NCBI GenBank assembly: GCA_947311845.1
Contig: CAMZMU010000049.1
Location: forward strand, 10,741,138-10,805,137
Reading direction: 5' to 3'
Source of the DNA: Poa pratensis
Lineage: Eukaryota > Streptophyta > Magnoliopsida > Poales > Poaceae
DNA length: 64,000 nt
Shown here: in pieces, positions 11,640-23,352 of the stretch
Layout: every line of letters begins with the position of its first letter
Position numbering within the stretch: position 1 is the first letter of the stretch
Notes under the pieces: generated by a model
Told to the model about the DNA's origin: nothing
The model's input: only the letters and a program-made list of their open reading frames with translations
Database searches by the model: none
Program-made: the position numbers and the translations under genes

Positions 11640-14600
11640 TGTAAAATTTCTCAAAACCACCACCGCATTATCTAGGAGTAGACCAATACACTTGTAAGCA
11701 TGCATTCCATATAACTACTCTTTTCAGCAATGTAAATGTGTTGGCAGCTTTCAAGAATACAGTTGGGTGTGTAATGTTATATAAAGAAAAATGTGGTTAT
11801 AGGAAATGCATGCTTGAAGATTTGGGTTTGTCTTATGTCAATAAAGTGCGGTTTTCTGAAATGTCAAATAAATTGTAGTTTCCTGATACTTTATCTCAAA
11901 TAAAGTGTGATTATGTGAAATGCATTCCTTTATGACGATGTGTTGTACTGTGTGTGTGCGTGCATTGGCACGTTCGCTGTTGTGGTTTTGACATGGAAGT
12001 GGTTATCAGAAGTTTACTTCTGTGATGTAACCCGAACATTGCGTGTGTGTGTTTATTTTTTGTTGCGATTGAATTGATGTAATTTACAGAAATCCTGAGA
12101 TATGCTTCACCTTGGAGATGATCCAACCTAGTGTGTTCATTTTCTCTGTCACGGTGTTCTGCTGGACCTTTCTTGTAGAACTGGATAAAACCCTAGTAAA
12201 CTTCTAGGAGAAGTTTTTTATTTCAAGTGAATCGTCTCAACAAAGAGATGCTGACTCATAATATATACATAAAAATGTTGACTTCAGTTCACCATATAAA
12301 CTGCCTGTGAGCCGCTACATTCTTTTGATATGAAGAGATAAACCTAGACATTGTAAGCATATAATGGAAAACACTTGTCTAAATGACAGAACTACAAACA
12401 TTGTACAGCTCCAGATCCACAGACCTGAATGTCTCCAACTTGCAGAGACTATCTTTGACCGAAACGTAACTTCCAGAGACCGTAAGGAAATAACTGAAAT
12501 GCGCTATACAAGGAATTACATCGATGCCTTCACAACTTAAAATATATGCTTCTCATTCTAACAATGGCATGCTAACTGTTTCGCTAGCTTGTCATCCAGA
12601 GGTTTACAATCACTGTTTACCTTGAGCTCAACTCCAGTTATGTGCATAATGATCAGGTACTGCTCTATAGCATGTTGGTTCTTTACACAATTACACGAGT
12701 TTGCCTAACCATGAACCTGTGTATGTCCGCGGTTTGTACAACTTCCCCTGCACCCATGAAAAGATAGCATGAACATCTTCCATGCCCTCCTTTGAGTTGG
12801 CTGATGATGAATATGCTTTCGGAGACTAGGGAGGGAAGTTTGCAGGTCTCCTTCTTTGGCCTGGTCTCGATCAAATGTATTTATCCCACAGGAGATCAGC
12901 TATCTACTTGCACATTTCGTCGCCGTGAAACGATGACAACTTCTCCATGATCTTCATCATGGCTAGATCAAAACCCTCAGCCTGCAACAAGATGTGAGCC
13001 ACGTCAACCAGCTTGTCATTCCGCATCAGAGATATTGTGACATTCTCTCAGTTTTTCCCGGACAAATCTGCTCCAGTTCTCATGGGCCTCAAAGAGCAGC
13101 TGGCATCGCCAAGAAGACGCCTCCAAGAAGCTGGCAGCTGGCATCGCCAAGAGGACAAGGCCGCCATGTTTAACAATACTGGGTTGCATTATTTGCACCA
13201 GGTGAAAACAAAATAAATCCATGCCGTACCAAAAGGACGAGATGGCATATGGAGCAACTGGGCAGCTATTACTAACAGAAAACATGCGTAGTCTGATCCT
13301 ACCTACAGAGAGGCAGAGAGCTAAATCCTAAGGTACATCTCTAGTCCAGCACTGTCCAAGGTGTCAAGAGCTCTTGCACATACGGCGGTTCCGGGCAAAG
13401 ATGCGCAAGATTTGCAGTGGCATCCGCCGCGTATGGTTTTAAAGCAAGCAAAGGCGCTACAAAGGTATAGTATGGCCGTTCTTGTCGCACAGCGTCTAGA
13501 TCTTACCCCAAAACTGTTATTTCTGCACCTCAACGTTTTCAGACTTACGTTGAAAGCTTACAATACAACAGAGGCTAGTTGGGGAAGATTGTCTGCTTTT
13601 AGTCTGCTGTAAAGTATGTTGAGTCATACCGACACAGCCACTAATCCTCCACCAACCGACATCCTGAAATGTAAACAAACTTAGTAAAGACCGACAAATA
13701 TAACTGTATCAGGTTACTGAAAAGACTGCAAACAAGAAATAATATTATCTACGTACATCAAGAGACCAGACCAGCTTGGTGTCACGGGATAATTCAGGGA
13801 AAAGTACATAATTTACTGCATGATCTAGAACTCTTTCAGCCGGCCCTTTTGTCCGAACCACCAAAGCACATCAAGGAGAGCATAAAAAGCCGTAAACTGT
13901 AGTCAGATCCTTCAAATTTACTGTTCTCAACGACCATTTGCCAATTGGAGCTATCATCGTACTCCCCTTTAATCATAGAGGCAATCACTTGATGTGTATT
14001 ACTATCACGATTTGATTTCATGTCTTCCAGTACAGACCAGTTCTATGACGTAAGAAGGATTTAAAAATTGTAAGTTGTAAAAGAGAAGATATATCTCACG
14101 TCACTTCGAAGCTCCAATTAACACATGTAATGCTTGCATCAAATCATTTTACTTCTGGATATGTCTTATGTCAATGTTGTATGTAAGCGCAGGTCATACC
14201 TTGTTCAATGGGCACAAATGATTTAAGATAAATATCAGAAATAGCAAACAAAAGGAAAAATAGCACGAACTCCAGCCCATGACATTGCGGAAACTCAAGG
14301 GCATGACCATACTTGAACATGTGGTTTGTAGAAGTTAAACCGACACAATAAGTGATTATACAACTTATGAAAAAGGAAGTAGGACAGCAAAACACAAGCT
14401 ACAAATATCCTAGTGCAGAATTACATGCATATGCATATGCCATATCACATTAACTGAAAAAAACAGAGGAGAAACAGATGGTTGTTTTGAGGCAACCAGT
14501 TGATGGTCAATTTTGTGAGTTGTGTTCCCATTGCTAGTTCAGAAATTGATTAGCTATCTCAGAATAAGACGACAGGAAAAAATCTAACTGAAGGCTTAAA

Positions 14601-14830
14601 GTTTGTAAATCTCATTTTCCTATCGCCTGCTTGTTCAGAGGCAATAAGCTGATGGTCAGCTTTATGATTTATCTAACTGAAGATCCAAAGTTTGTATAGA
14701 TCATTTTACCGGTGCCAAGCCAGCTCGTCTAGTTTCTGAAAAATAGTAAAACATGATCCGTACAATTTGTCATTTAAGTTTGCATTTGAACAATGAGCAG
14801 TCCTCAGGGGGAGTAACCATGAACACTTTT
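11640..14830. other. Intergenic with one weak terminal-exon candidate
   Basis: On the minus strand, 12904-12981 opens after GTTGCAG and reads AEGFDLAMMKIMEKLSSFHG and five more residues to a TAG, which looks like a last exon; I could not find an in-phase partner exon. A short direct repeat (CAGCTGGCATCGCCAAGA) occurs near 13100 and 13140. A GT-rich stretch lies at 11950-11965. The rest shows nothing coding. Confidence 0.3.
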
Positions 14831-14838
14831 ATAGTCTG

Positions 14839-15540
14839 TCAAATTGGCATTTTGCATTTAAGTTTGGGTAGGAAAAATAGTAAAAAACCGGCATGGAGAT
14901 TTAAAGGCTTGGGTAGCAAAATGGTTTTGGTAGAGGAGAGAGGGTATGAGAAAGCAGATTTTTTTTTTTCTACCTTACCCAAACTGGATACCCAAATTGG
15001 CATTTTGCACGTAAGGCCACGCCTTTTTTCTTTTCTTTTTTCCCCTCTCTCTTCGTCCTCATGGCCAGCACCGCCTAGTCCGCCCCGCCTCGGCCTGCTA
15101 CGACAAGGATGATGTGGGTGGGGGGGGGTTGGGAGAGGCTGAGGACGCAATTCGGTGGCTAGAATCGGCAAGGGGCTGGAACGGATCGATGTGTCGTCGG
15201 ACGGGGTGGCCGCGGAGCTCGAACACAGCGGGGGGTGTTCGATTCCAGCCGATTCGAGGTGGCGGGGCCAACTCGTGTCGTGGAGGGTGTCAGGCGGTGA
15301 ACGGGAGCTCGCACCGGAGCCGGCATGGGTGGGTTGGCTACACGTGGCAGTTGGCGGTTCCGCCTCCTTTTTGGGTTATATGGGTAGTTGGCTGGGAATT
15401 TGCCGGGCTAGAATTTGGGTAGTGACCCAATTGTTTTGGTTGGGACCACTTGAAGCTGGTTTCTTTGCTCCAAATACCCAAAATAAGCAGTTTTTGTGTA
15501 TTGGTAGGAAATATGGGTAAACTTTTGGGCTTAATTAGTC
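14839..15540. other. GC-rich block between A/T-rich arms, possible captured sequence
   Basis: The words CAAATTGGCATTTTGCA occur at about 14840 and 14993, and TTGGGTA/TACCC words recur near 14870, 14980, 15470 and 15510. A CpG-rich island (15050-15350) with exon-like composition lies between them. This resembles a transposon with a captured gene fragment, but I could not define terminal repeats or a target duplication. Confidence 0.3.
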
Positions 15541-15849
15541 TCAGAACATGATAACGAATACTTTGGAACCACTTATCAGAACACCCTCCACCGTACATGC
15601 TGAATGGAGAGGCTATATATCTATAAGTACAAACCAGTTTTGGCAAAACATGACCACAAGGACAACAACCATGTTTACTGTTGGAGCATGGTATATTTGG
15701 TGAAATGTTAGCAATAAATTAATGAGGAGAGGCTTCAATCGCGATTAGAATAACAATGGCAATCAAAGTCTTGGCCACTAATTATTCGGTGGCAGCAAGA
15801 TCACATAAGAAAGAAGGAATTCGGCGTCATGGATGGATCAAACCTCTTG

Positions 15850-16755
15850 GTGGCTGATGAAATTGAATGTGTATGCCTCTTTCAATGATGGAACTAAACG
15901 TGGTGCAGCGGGGGCTATTATCTTTTTGAAACTAAGGGAAACACTTTGGACTTTCCATTAATTAAGAAGAAGGTGCCTGATTTATTTGCGGGAGAAACCG
16001 GGCGAAAACCATATGACAACACCGAAACCACATGAGAAGCCCACTCCAAACCGAGAACTTTGGAGCAATTTTGTAATTCTAATGGTTATTTCATAACGGC
16101 AAGCATCCAACTACTCATGCAAGTCCAAGATGTTGACATGGACGAAGCAATGGCGTTATACACGGTCTACAACTCGCAGACAGATTGGGATGCAATCGTA
16201 TTGTCGTCAATTCGGATAGCATGGCCGTCACTGGAGCCATGTCTGATGAAGTCAATTACCTGGGAACAACAGCTGAGGTGTTAAACGAATGTAAACAACT
16301 TTCGAGCAATTTTGTAATAGCAACGTTTACTCACTGCAGGGGCGGATCTAGGGGGGGTGCCATGGCACCCCCTCCGAAAATGCAAAACAGTATGTATTGT
16401 ATACTTAATACTAATACTACTAGTTGAAGCCTATTTTAAACTATTTGTTGGAATTCTGATGATATTTGAACCATATTAGACAATTTGTAGTATCTTCTTT
16501 TAAAAAAAATCCAATCGATGTACTAAAATTTTGTTGTTCAGAGATTGAGGCACCCCCAGATTTAGGGTGCTAGATCCGCCACTGACTCACTGCCCTAGAG
16601 AATCGAATGAAGTGGCATATGAGTTATCTAGGCAAGCTACCAGGGCCATGATAGGATCCTGGTTACATGAACCCCCTCCCTTCTTATTGCCTAAGCTTGT
16701 AAACGACTTGACTATCGTTGATTAATGACGTTGCTATTGCTGTCAAAAAAAACTT
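15850..16755 (+). pseudogene. RNase H-like domain of a plant LINE, split by a MITE
   Basis: Degenerate coding text in several frames reads as the plant RNase H-like (RVT_3) domain: LNVYASFNDGTKRGAAGAII near 15866, DVDMDEAMALYT near 16132, GCNRIVVNSDSMAVTGAM near 16186, then NECKQLSSNFVIATFTHC. After the hAT insertion the text continues as PRESNEVAYELSRQATRAM and ends at TAA 16723-16725, followed by a short A-run near 16745. The first catalytic Asp is replaced by Tyr (NVYASF for NVDASF), and several frame changes are present, so it is dead. The A-run and position suggest a LINE 3' end. Confidence 0.7.
16337..16584. mobile_element. hAT-type MITE, 248 bp
   Basis: The ends are CAGGGGCGGATCTAG and CTAGATCCGCCACTG, inverted with one mismatch. 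The flanks repeat ACTCACTG at 16329-16336 and 16585-16592, a perfect 8-bp target duplication as expected for hAT transposition. It interrupts the RNase H-like pseudogene cleanly. No ORF; non-autonomous. Confidence 0.9.
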
Positions 16756-17220
16756 TCTCCTCCCATCATGTTGGTGTCGTGTACTAGTGGCAATGTTTTG
16801 ATGGCAACAAAAATCATATGGACATATCCTCGTCCTTTTTTTTAGATAAAGAGTATATATTAATATCGTGGTGATACCAATTACATCCAGCCTCTGTAAT
16901 AACGCAATAACCTAGTGTATTATGAATGCACATAGCCGAAAAATAATAAGAAGAAGAAACTAAAAAAAGAAATGTCACGCTACAGAGTTCTGATATTAAG
17001 AAACAGAGGGAGTACATGCTTGACCTTTCACGATTTTTTTAATATAGAATTAGTTTTGTAGGAAAATCAAGATGCAAAAGGTGGCGCTAGTGACTACTTA
17101 GTTTTCGTTTTAGTTTTGTCATATATTTTGGTGCTTGTGTCTTTTATTTTAATCGATATGATGTAAGGTACCATGTTATTTTATCAGTAAAGTAGTATAG
17201 TCTACAAGTACCACTGCAAA
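16756..17220. other. A/T-rich spacer with a possible Stowaway end
   Basis: AAACAGAGGGAGTAC at about 17001-17015 matches the usual 3' terminus of grass Stowaway MITEs, but no matching 5' end was found. Nothing else is supported. Confidence 0.35.
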
Positions 17221-17719
17221 AATCTAGTCTTGTATAGTTTTCACCCTGAAATGTAGCACATTGAACACAATTCAATTTGAACTTTAAATTGGTCTGATTT
17301 CAACCCTGAAATGTACAAAACCGTCTAAATAACCCCATAGCACTGGGTTTTTTTTTTTTCAATTTCAGCGGTTTTGGGTATATCTAGGCGGTTTTGAACG
17401 CTGCTGTGGCGCTGGCGTGGCACTCTGCTTCGTGGGAGAAGCGGCGACAGAGGCGCGCGCTGGCCTGTGCGGCGTGCTCCGGGAGCGCAAGGGGGGAGCT
17501 GGCTCGGGCGAAGCGTCGGCTGGTGGAGGTAGCCTACACGGCGACGCTGGCGCACACCGCCAACGCGCTTCTGAGTTCTGACGGGATATCGCCATGAACC
17601 ATGGCGTTCCAGTGCACCACGTTTCTGTGGCACTCGGTCAAAACGCTCGCCGGCGCCGCCGCCTGCCCACTCGCCACCGCATGAGGCTCGCCGCCTCTCG
17701 CCCATCCCCTCAGGGTAGC

Positions 17720-18180
17720 TAGCGACCCTCCTCGGCCGCTGCCGCACGGCGCGCTGGCTCGCCCAGCTCCACGCCCGCATCCTCCGCCTTGGCCTCCACA
17801 ACCACCACGCCCTCCTCGCGCCCTTCGCCGCCGCCAGCGACCACCTCGCCTCCCCCTCCGTCGCCTACTCCTTCTTCTCCGCTCTCCCTCCCTACGCCGT
17901 CCTGCTCAGCCTCCGGAACACCCTCCTCGCCTCGCTCTCCCGCACTCCCCGCTCCGCGGCGCGAACGCGGGACGCTCGCGCAGTTCAACATCACCCGCCG
18001 CACCGCCTGCCCCGACGCCTTCTCTGTCCCTTCCCTCATACGCACGTGCGGCCGCGTGCCCTGCATCGCCACCGGCGCCGCGCTGCACGCCGCGGCCATC
18101 GCCTCGGCCTCGATGCCGACCTCTTCGCCCGCACGGCGCTCATCCAGTTCTACGGATCAAGCTCGTCGCCCTACTCTGCT
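17720..18180 (+). pseudogene. Captured PPR-protein gene fragment
   Basis: Reading from about 17728 gives LGRCRTARWLAQLHARILRL and then SPSVAYSFFSALPPYAVLL. After a frame change near 17985 it gives PDAFSVPSLIRTCGRVPCIA and ALHAAAI; a further frame change gives RLGLDADLFARTALIQFYG. This is the characteristic N-terminal text of plant PLS-class pentatricopeptide-repeat proteins (organellar RNA editing and processing factors). At least two frameshifts and truncation at 18180 make it non-functional. It sits inside the inverted-repeat element, next to an unrelated minus-strand fragment at 18180-18470. Confidence 0.7.
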
Positions 18181-18470
18181 CCGCTCCTCGTTGGCGCATC
18201 TGCTACGGCGTGACCATGCCTCCGAGGGCGCGAGACAGGCGAGCAGGGGCGCGAGACGGGCGTCCTCGGCGAGGGCCAGCCGCGTGAGCATCCGATCCAG
18301 GGCGTCTTCCCTCTCCGCGTCAGCCGGGGCCGGCGGGGCGGAGGCGGCCGCGACGACGGCGGCTCCGCCATCTCGTTCGGGCTGGGTGCTGTGTTGCGTG
18401 TTGTACACGCGCGGTCGCCGCTGCGAGCCGACGCTTGGAGCGTCCCTGCCGAGTCAAAGTTCACTCTCGT
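18160..18470 (-). pseudogene. Second captured gene fragment, unidentified
   Basis: The minus strand is open and reads EREDALDRMLTRLALAEDAR and then LAPLLACLAP within a CpG-rich block. It has exon-like composition and is truncated on both sides inside the Pack-type element, in opposite orientation to the PPR piece. I do not recognise the donor gene. Confidence 0.4.
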
Positions 18471-18804
18471 TTCCTCGTCAGTGCATGAAAATCTTATCTC
18501 AAAAATAAATCATTACTTGTGCCGGCCGAGTGAAAGGAGACAGAGAAAATAAATGCGCCAGCTCAACACGGGCAGAGCTATGACAGGTGGGACCCACGAG
18601 CAGAACAGCGCCATTATCTTCTTAACGGACAGCCGACGCCACATCATCGCCAAAAACCACCAAAATTGTCCAAAACCACCGTGATTTAGACGGTTTTGTA
18701 CATTTCAGGATTGAAATCATACCAATTTAAAATTTAGGATGAATCTTGTCCAATGTGGTACATTTAAGGATGAAACTTATACTTTAATCTAAAAATCTAT
18801 AAGT

Positions 18805-21201
18805 TGACTTTATAAAAAATCGGTGAATGGGCTGCTCGGTTGGAATCAGGATGGGCCTGGATATCTCCAGGTTAGTTAAGTATGTGGATGGGCAGAAGGC
18901 TATGACTAGGCCCTTTGAAAACGAAGAAATGGATTTCATGGTCAAGCATATGCCAGCAGAAAGGCCCCCCGGGCGGATGGATTTAATGGGCTCTTTTTTA
19001 AAAATGCTGGAGTATTGTATGTGAAGATTTTTATCAGCTAGCAAGGGATTTCCATGATGGTAAAATAGGTTTAGCAAATATTAATTCTTCATTCATCATG
19101 CTAGTCCCAAAGTGTGCTTCATCTGAAACAACCAATGACTATCACCCTGTTTCTTTAACAAATGTCTGCCTGAATTTCTTACTAAAATAGTGGCCAACAA
19201 ATTACAAGATCATATCCTTAGATGCTTAAACAGAACCAATATGATTTTATTAGAGGAAAGACAGTACCATATTGTATAGCTTGGATGTTCGAATACTTGC
19301 ATTTGTGTCATAGCTCCAAGAAGCCTACTGTAATTTTGAAATTGGATTCCGAGAAGGTGTTTCATACAATTGAACATGATGCAAGTATTAAGTTAATGGA
19401 AAGCAAGGCTTTTGATAGAACATTCATCAATTGAGTTAAGGAGTTGTTGTCTTCGGGTTGTTCTTCAGTATTACTAAATGGAGTTCCAGGAAAACAGTTC
19501 ATTTGCAAGCATGGAGTTCGGCAGGGGTATCCATTTTCCCCTCTTGTTTTTACATTGGGGTCTAATCTTTTGGAGGATGCAGTGAATGATTTGCTGTTAG
19601 AGAAAAAAAATCCAGTTGCCAATTCAAACCTCTGACCAGATTTTCCCGTAGTGCAGTATGCGGATGATACGTTGCTTATAATGTTGGCTGATGAGAATCA
19701 AATTCAAGCTTTGAAATTGTACAATATTTTTATGTCACTGCTGGATTAATGATTAATTACCACAAGTCTTGCATGATACCAATAAATATGGATGCTGCCA
19801 CTTTATCAAGTTTGGCTAAGAGTTTTGGCTACCAGGAGGATGGTTTTCCATTTACATACTTAGGGTTGCTTGTTGGAACTACTAGGCCAAGGATCCAGGA
19901 CCTCATCCCTAGTTGTTACTAGATTGGAAAGGAGGTTTTGTGCTACATCTTGCTTCTTATCCCAAGGAGCTCGCTTGCAATTGATTACTTCAGTCTTCAC
20001 CTCATTGCCAGTATATTTCTTGTGTTATTTGCACATAGCTCACGGTATCATTGACCAACTTAATAGGATATTAAACAGTGTTTATGGAGAGGTTATGATG
20101 ATGTTCAGAAACAACCCTTGCTTCATGGAGTCAATATGCAAACCAAAGATGAAAGGTGGCCTTGGAATAGTGAACTTTGAAATTAAGAATGAGGCGATGT
20201 TGATCAAATACTTGCACAGATTTTATAATAAAACTGATATTCCCTGGGTATCTTTGGTCTGGGAATCATATTATCAAGATAGTGTTCCTCATGCTGATAA
20301 ATTATGTGGCTCATTCTGGTGGAGAGATGCAGCGAAGTTGATGGATAGATACATAATTGTTGCCTCTTGAGTAGTGAGATCAGGAGCGTCAGTGTTATTT
20401 TGATATGGTAACTGGGATATTGGTAGCTCGCTTGTGCTTATGCATTGATGATAAACTTTCAGTCAAGGAATTTATGCCAACGAATGACATAATTGATTTA
20501 TTTCATTTGCCCTTGTCATCAAGAGCTTTTGAAGAGTTTCAAACAATTTCGACTTGGTTAGCTTATGTAGAGCTTGATATTGTGGCGAATGATGAATGGA
20601 GATGTTGCTGGAAAAAATGGTGAGTTTTATGCTAAATATTATGAACTGGTGCATATACCTTTGGTTGTATGTCCAGTCTTTGGATGGCTGTGGAAGAGCA
20701 AATGCATCATGAGAATTAAATGTTTGCATGGCTGCTTTTGAGTGATAGTTTGAACACCAGAGATCTTCTGAAAAGAAGGCATTGGAATGTAACCGACGAT
20801 GATCCCTATGAATTATGCCCTGGAATGGTATACGAGGACATGCATCACATCTTTTTTGATCTATTGGAGGTGGTTAAAAGTGCTAGATCGAGCTTTGGGA
20901 AACATTTTTTCATGGAAGTGGCTATGATAGCTCGTTGGAATATTTGGAAAGTAAGAAAAGAGAAGATTTGCAGGGTAGAAGAGCTAAGGTTCATTGTTTG
21001 GAAAAGGATGTTTATTCATGTCATGCTTCTTCATGTGCATAGGTTCCCTGACATAAACTCTGTTGATGTAAAGTCTTGGGTGCTTAGTCTCCCTTAGGTT
21101 TCCATACCTGGTTCCTTTCTTTGTATATATTTGTCGGTAATTATATATGAAGGAAATAAAATTGACTGTGGGGCTGTTGCATCACAGTGTTCGGTAAAAA
21201 A
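18805..21201 (+). pseudogene. 5'-truncated L1-type LINE (reverse transcriptase, C-terminal domain)
   Basis: The endonuclease part is missing. From about 18900 the reverse-transcriptase domain reads in pieces: FENEEMDFMVKHMPAERPPG, then PKCASSETTNDYHPVSLTNV, GVPGKQFICKHGVRQGYPFS (19475), and the catalytic block VVQYADDTLLIML near 19654. The downstream zinc-binding region typical of plant LINEs follows (ISTWLAYVE, WRCCWKKW near 20550-20625), and then a C-terminal WNIWKVRKEKICRVEELRF segment ending in WVLSLP at 21097. A short A-run at about 21196-21203 is consistent with a LINE 3' end. Multiple stops and frameshifts make it inactive. Its left edge abuts the inverted repeat of the Pack-type element. 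Confidence 0.8.
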
Positions 21202-21516
21202 AACGATGAACATTTTTATGTATTTTATTAGGATCTATCCATCTTCATCTTAAATCCACTCCGAACACAAAAAATGGTTCAAGTATTTTACTAAAGCTGT
21301 CTATTAGTGTAGTTTATTTTTCTATATTTTAGCGGGCGACGAAGAATGTGATGTCAGAGTTATTTACAGTTCTTGACGATTGAGATTTTTGGAATACTTA
21401 GTCAACAAAAAAATAATAGCGGAAGAAGGTGGCCCCGTGCAGCCAGATGCTGGACTGTTACGGGAGCCCAAGGCCCCAAGGTCTGGCCGCCTTCAGCGAA
21501 TGACACGCCGGAAAAG

Positions 21517-22331
21517 CAGGGGCGGATCTACTCAGTGCTACCCTGGTGCACAGGCACTAGGGTCGAATTTTTTTTTTTACGAGCGATTAGCTATTGTCCT
21601 TAGCGTGTGCTCCAGGTTCTGCCAGCATACGTGCACCAGGTTCAAAAAATTAACTTGCAGCGTCGTTCAGATGTGGACGTGGCCTCCGCTGGCCTTTTAG
21701 GCAGTGCAATACGCAGGCCTTGAAGTTACCAAGGCCCATAGATGTAGCATTTTTGGGTGCCGATAGGCCAGAGAGATCAGAGAAGTCAACGGATCACGCA
21801 CAACTCTCGTTAACCCGGACCGGCAACCTGATCAGCTACCTTTCGCCTCATTCAATCCCAGCCCAACTACCCAAGGTAGTATCAACAACACGTACTAAAT
21901 GATGCTAAAAAAAACACGTACTAAATCCCAAATTATCAATTATGTATTATTGCAAAATTGTTTTTCAGTGCCCCTAGGTTCGTCGAATTTTTCATTCCCC
22001 TTACAACTTTGTTAGCAAGAAGAGAATAGTATAATTTATTTAATTAGTCTTTGTCAAATACGGTTGCATGGATAGTCGCTTCTCCCTGATAAAGCTCGCG
22101 AAAACTTATTTACGCAATCACCTAAATGGCGATAGTTTGAGTAATAATGTTATTTGCTAAGTGGAGAAAAAATAAATGTAAAAAATATTATTTGTGTGTC
22201 CATTATCTTGTTGAATTGTGTATATCAATATTTGTCAAACGCTGCACACTGTTAATAATTTTTTTCTCCGTTACATACATTGTCGAGTCAAAGTTGTGCA
22301 TCAGGGTAATTTTTTTCTAGCTCCGCCCCTG
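21517..22331. mobile_element. hAT-type non-autonomous element, 815 bp
   Basis: The ends CAGGGGCGGATCTA and CTAGCTCCGCCCCTG are inverted repeats. The flanks CGGAAAAG at 21509-21516 and 22332-22339 form a perfect 8-bp target duplication. The terminal sequence matches the 248-bp hAT MITE at 16337-16584, so both probably used the same transposase source. The interior is A/T-rich with no transposase-like ORF. Confidence 0.9.
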
Positions 22332-22339
22332 CGGAAAAG

Positions 22340-23352
22340 TACACTTATCAAAGTCAGGGGTCCGTGCGTCCGGCTGCCGGCGCACTCATCACCGAGACTC
22401 TGGACACGTTCGCCGTCATGTTCCGGCAAGGCAGTATGCTGTAGCTGTATACGTTAACTTGTACCCACCGTCCCCACGCTCGCGGCATGCTGGCGCACCG
22501 TCCTCAAGCAGGACCGAGCACCGGGCGGTTACCAACAGCCAACAAGCTCCAGTGAAAGCAGCTTAACAAAAACTACAGTAAAAGAAGACGCTGGATTTCG
22601 CCAAGACTAATTAATTTACACATTTACACCACCAAGAGGGGTTAAGCCATAGATGCATTAGGCATAAATGCAATCTGTTCACCATTCACAGGATGCTTAG
22701 TAGTACTGATTAAGAACACAGGAAGCACTTTTCAAAGATTCCTGATCATCCACCTCAACCTTCTACGAAATGTGAGGAAACAGTTTCAGCAATGGCCAAA
22801 AACAATGAACATGCTGCAAGAATTACTTGATGTCAGAAATCAAGGTAATAGATTCATGCATGATTCGTGATGGGAGCTAGGTTTGGAATCTACAAAAAGC
22901 AAATGGTTGCCTGACACCACAAAAAAGACTCACACAAGAATTAAAACCTGCAATATCAACATGTATAAAAGAATGATCTGCAATTACCAGCAGTGAATCA
23001 AAGCTACAAACATGGAGCTGCACTTCCACAACGTAGGCAAGCTCACACATACATGTATCAGCCAAGTCATGGACATCCAGCACTCACAAGCATCTACCAT
23101 CATCCTGTACATTTGTAACGCAACGGTGTTTACTAACTGCCCTAAAGAGGTATACCCGTGGATTCAGTGTGGCAATTACTAACTGAATCAAAAACGAGCT
23201 TCTGCACAGTTTCCTCTTCTTGAACTTCTTGTTTAGCAAGCTTTCCTTTCATACAGCTAAGGCGTCCTTCCTTTCAGATCCATGCCATGCTCAAAACTCT
23301 TGTTTGGCTATGTACATCTATCTCATCCTCCCCGCTGATTATGCTATACAGC
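22340..23352 (-). other. 3' flank of the tandem-exon gene, no coding call
   Basis: 22345-22450 is GC-rich and one frame reads AGALITETLDTFAVMFRQG, possibly a gene fragment that the 815-bp hAT element entered. 22450-23352 is probably 3' untranslated or intergenic sequence; nothing further is supported. Confidence 0.3.

Larger units (their letters stand above)
17221..18795. mobile_element. Pack-type element with long terminal inverted repeats
   Basis: About 110 bases at 17221-17330 are repeated inverted at roughly 18681-18795. Shared words include TGATTTCAACCCTGAAATGT versus TGATTTCAATCCTGAAATGT (read inverted), ACAAAACCGTCTAAAT, and GTAGCACATTG versus GTACCACATTG. Between them lies about 1.3 kb of strongly GC-rich sequence containing several unrelated gene-like fragments, unlike the A/T-rich flanks. 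That is the pattern of Pack-MULE or similar gene-capturing transposons. I could not identify the target duplication, so the superfamily is uncertain. No transposase. Confidence 0.7.

Noticed and set aside
17325..18508. Long open frames (158, 239, 126 codons) on both strands of the Pack-type element
   Set aside because: Overlapping frames in CpG-rich captured DNA; the PPR reading requires several frames and none of the long ones matches it.
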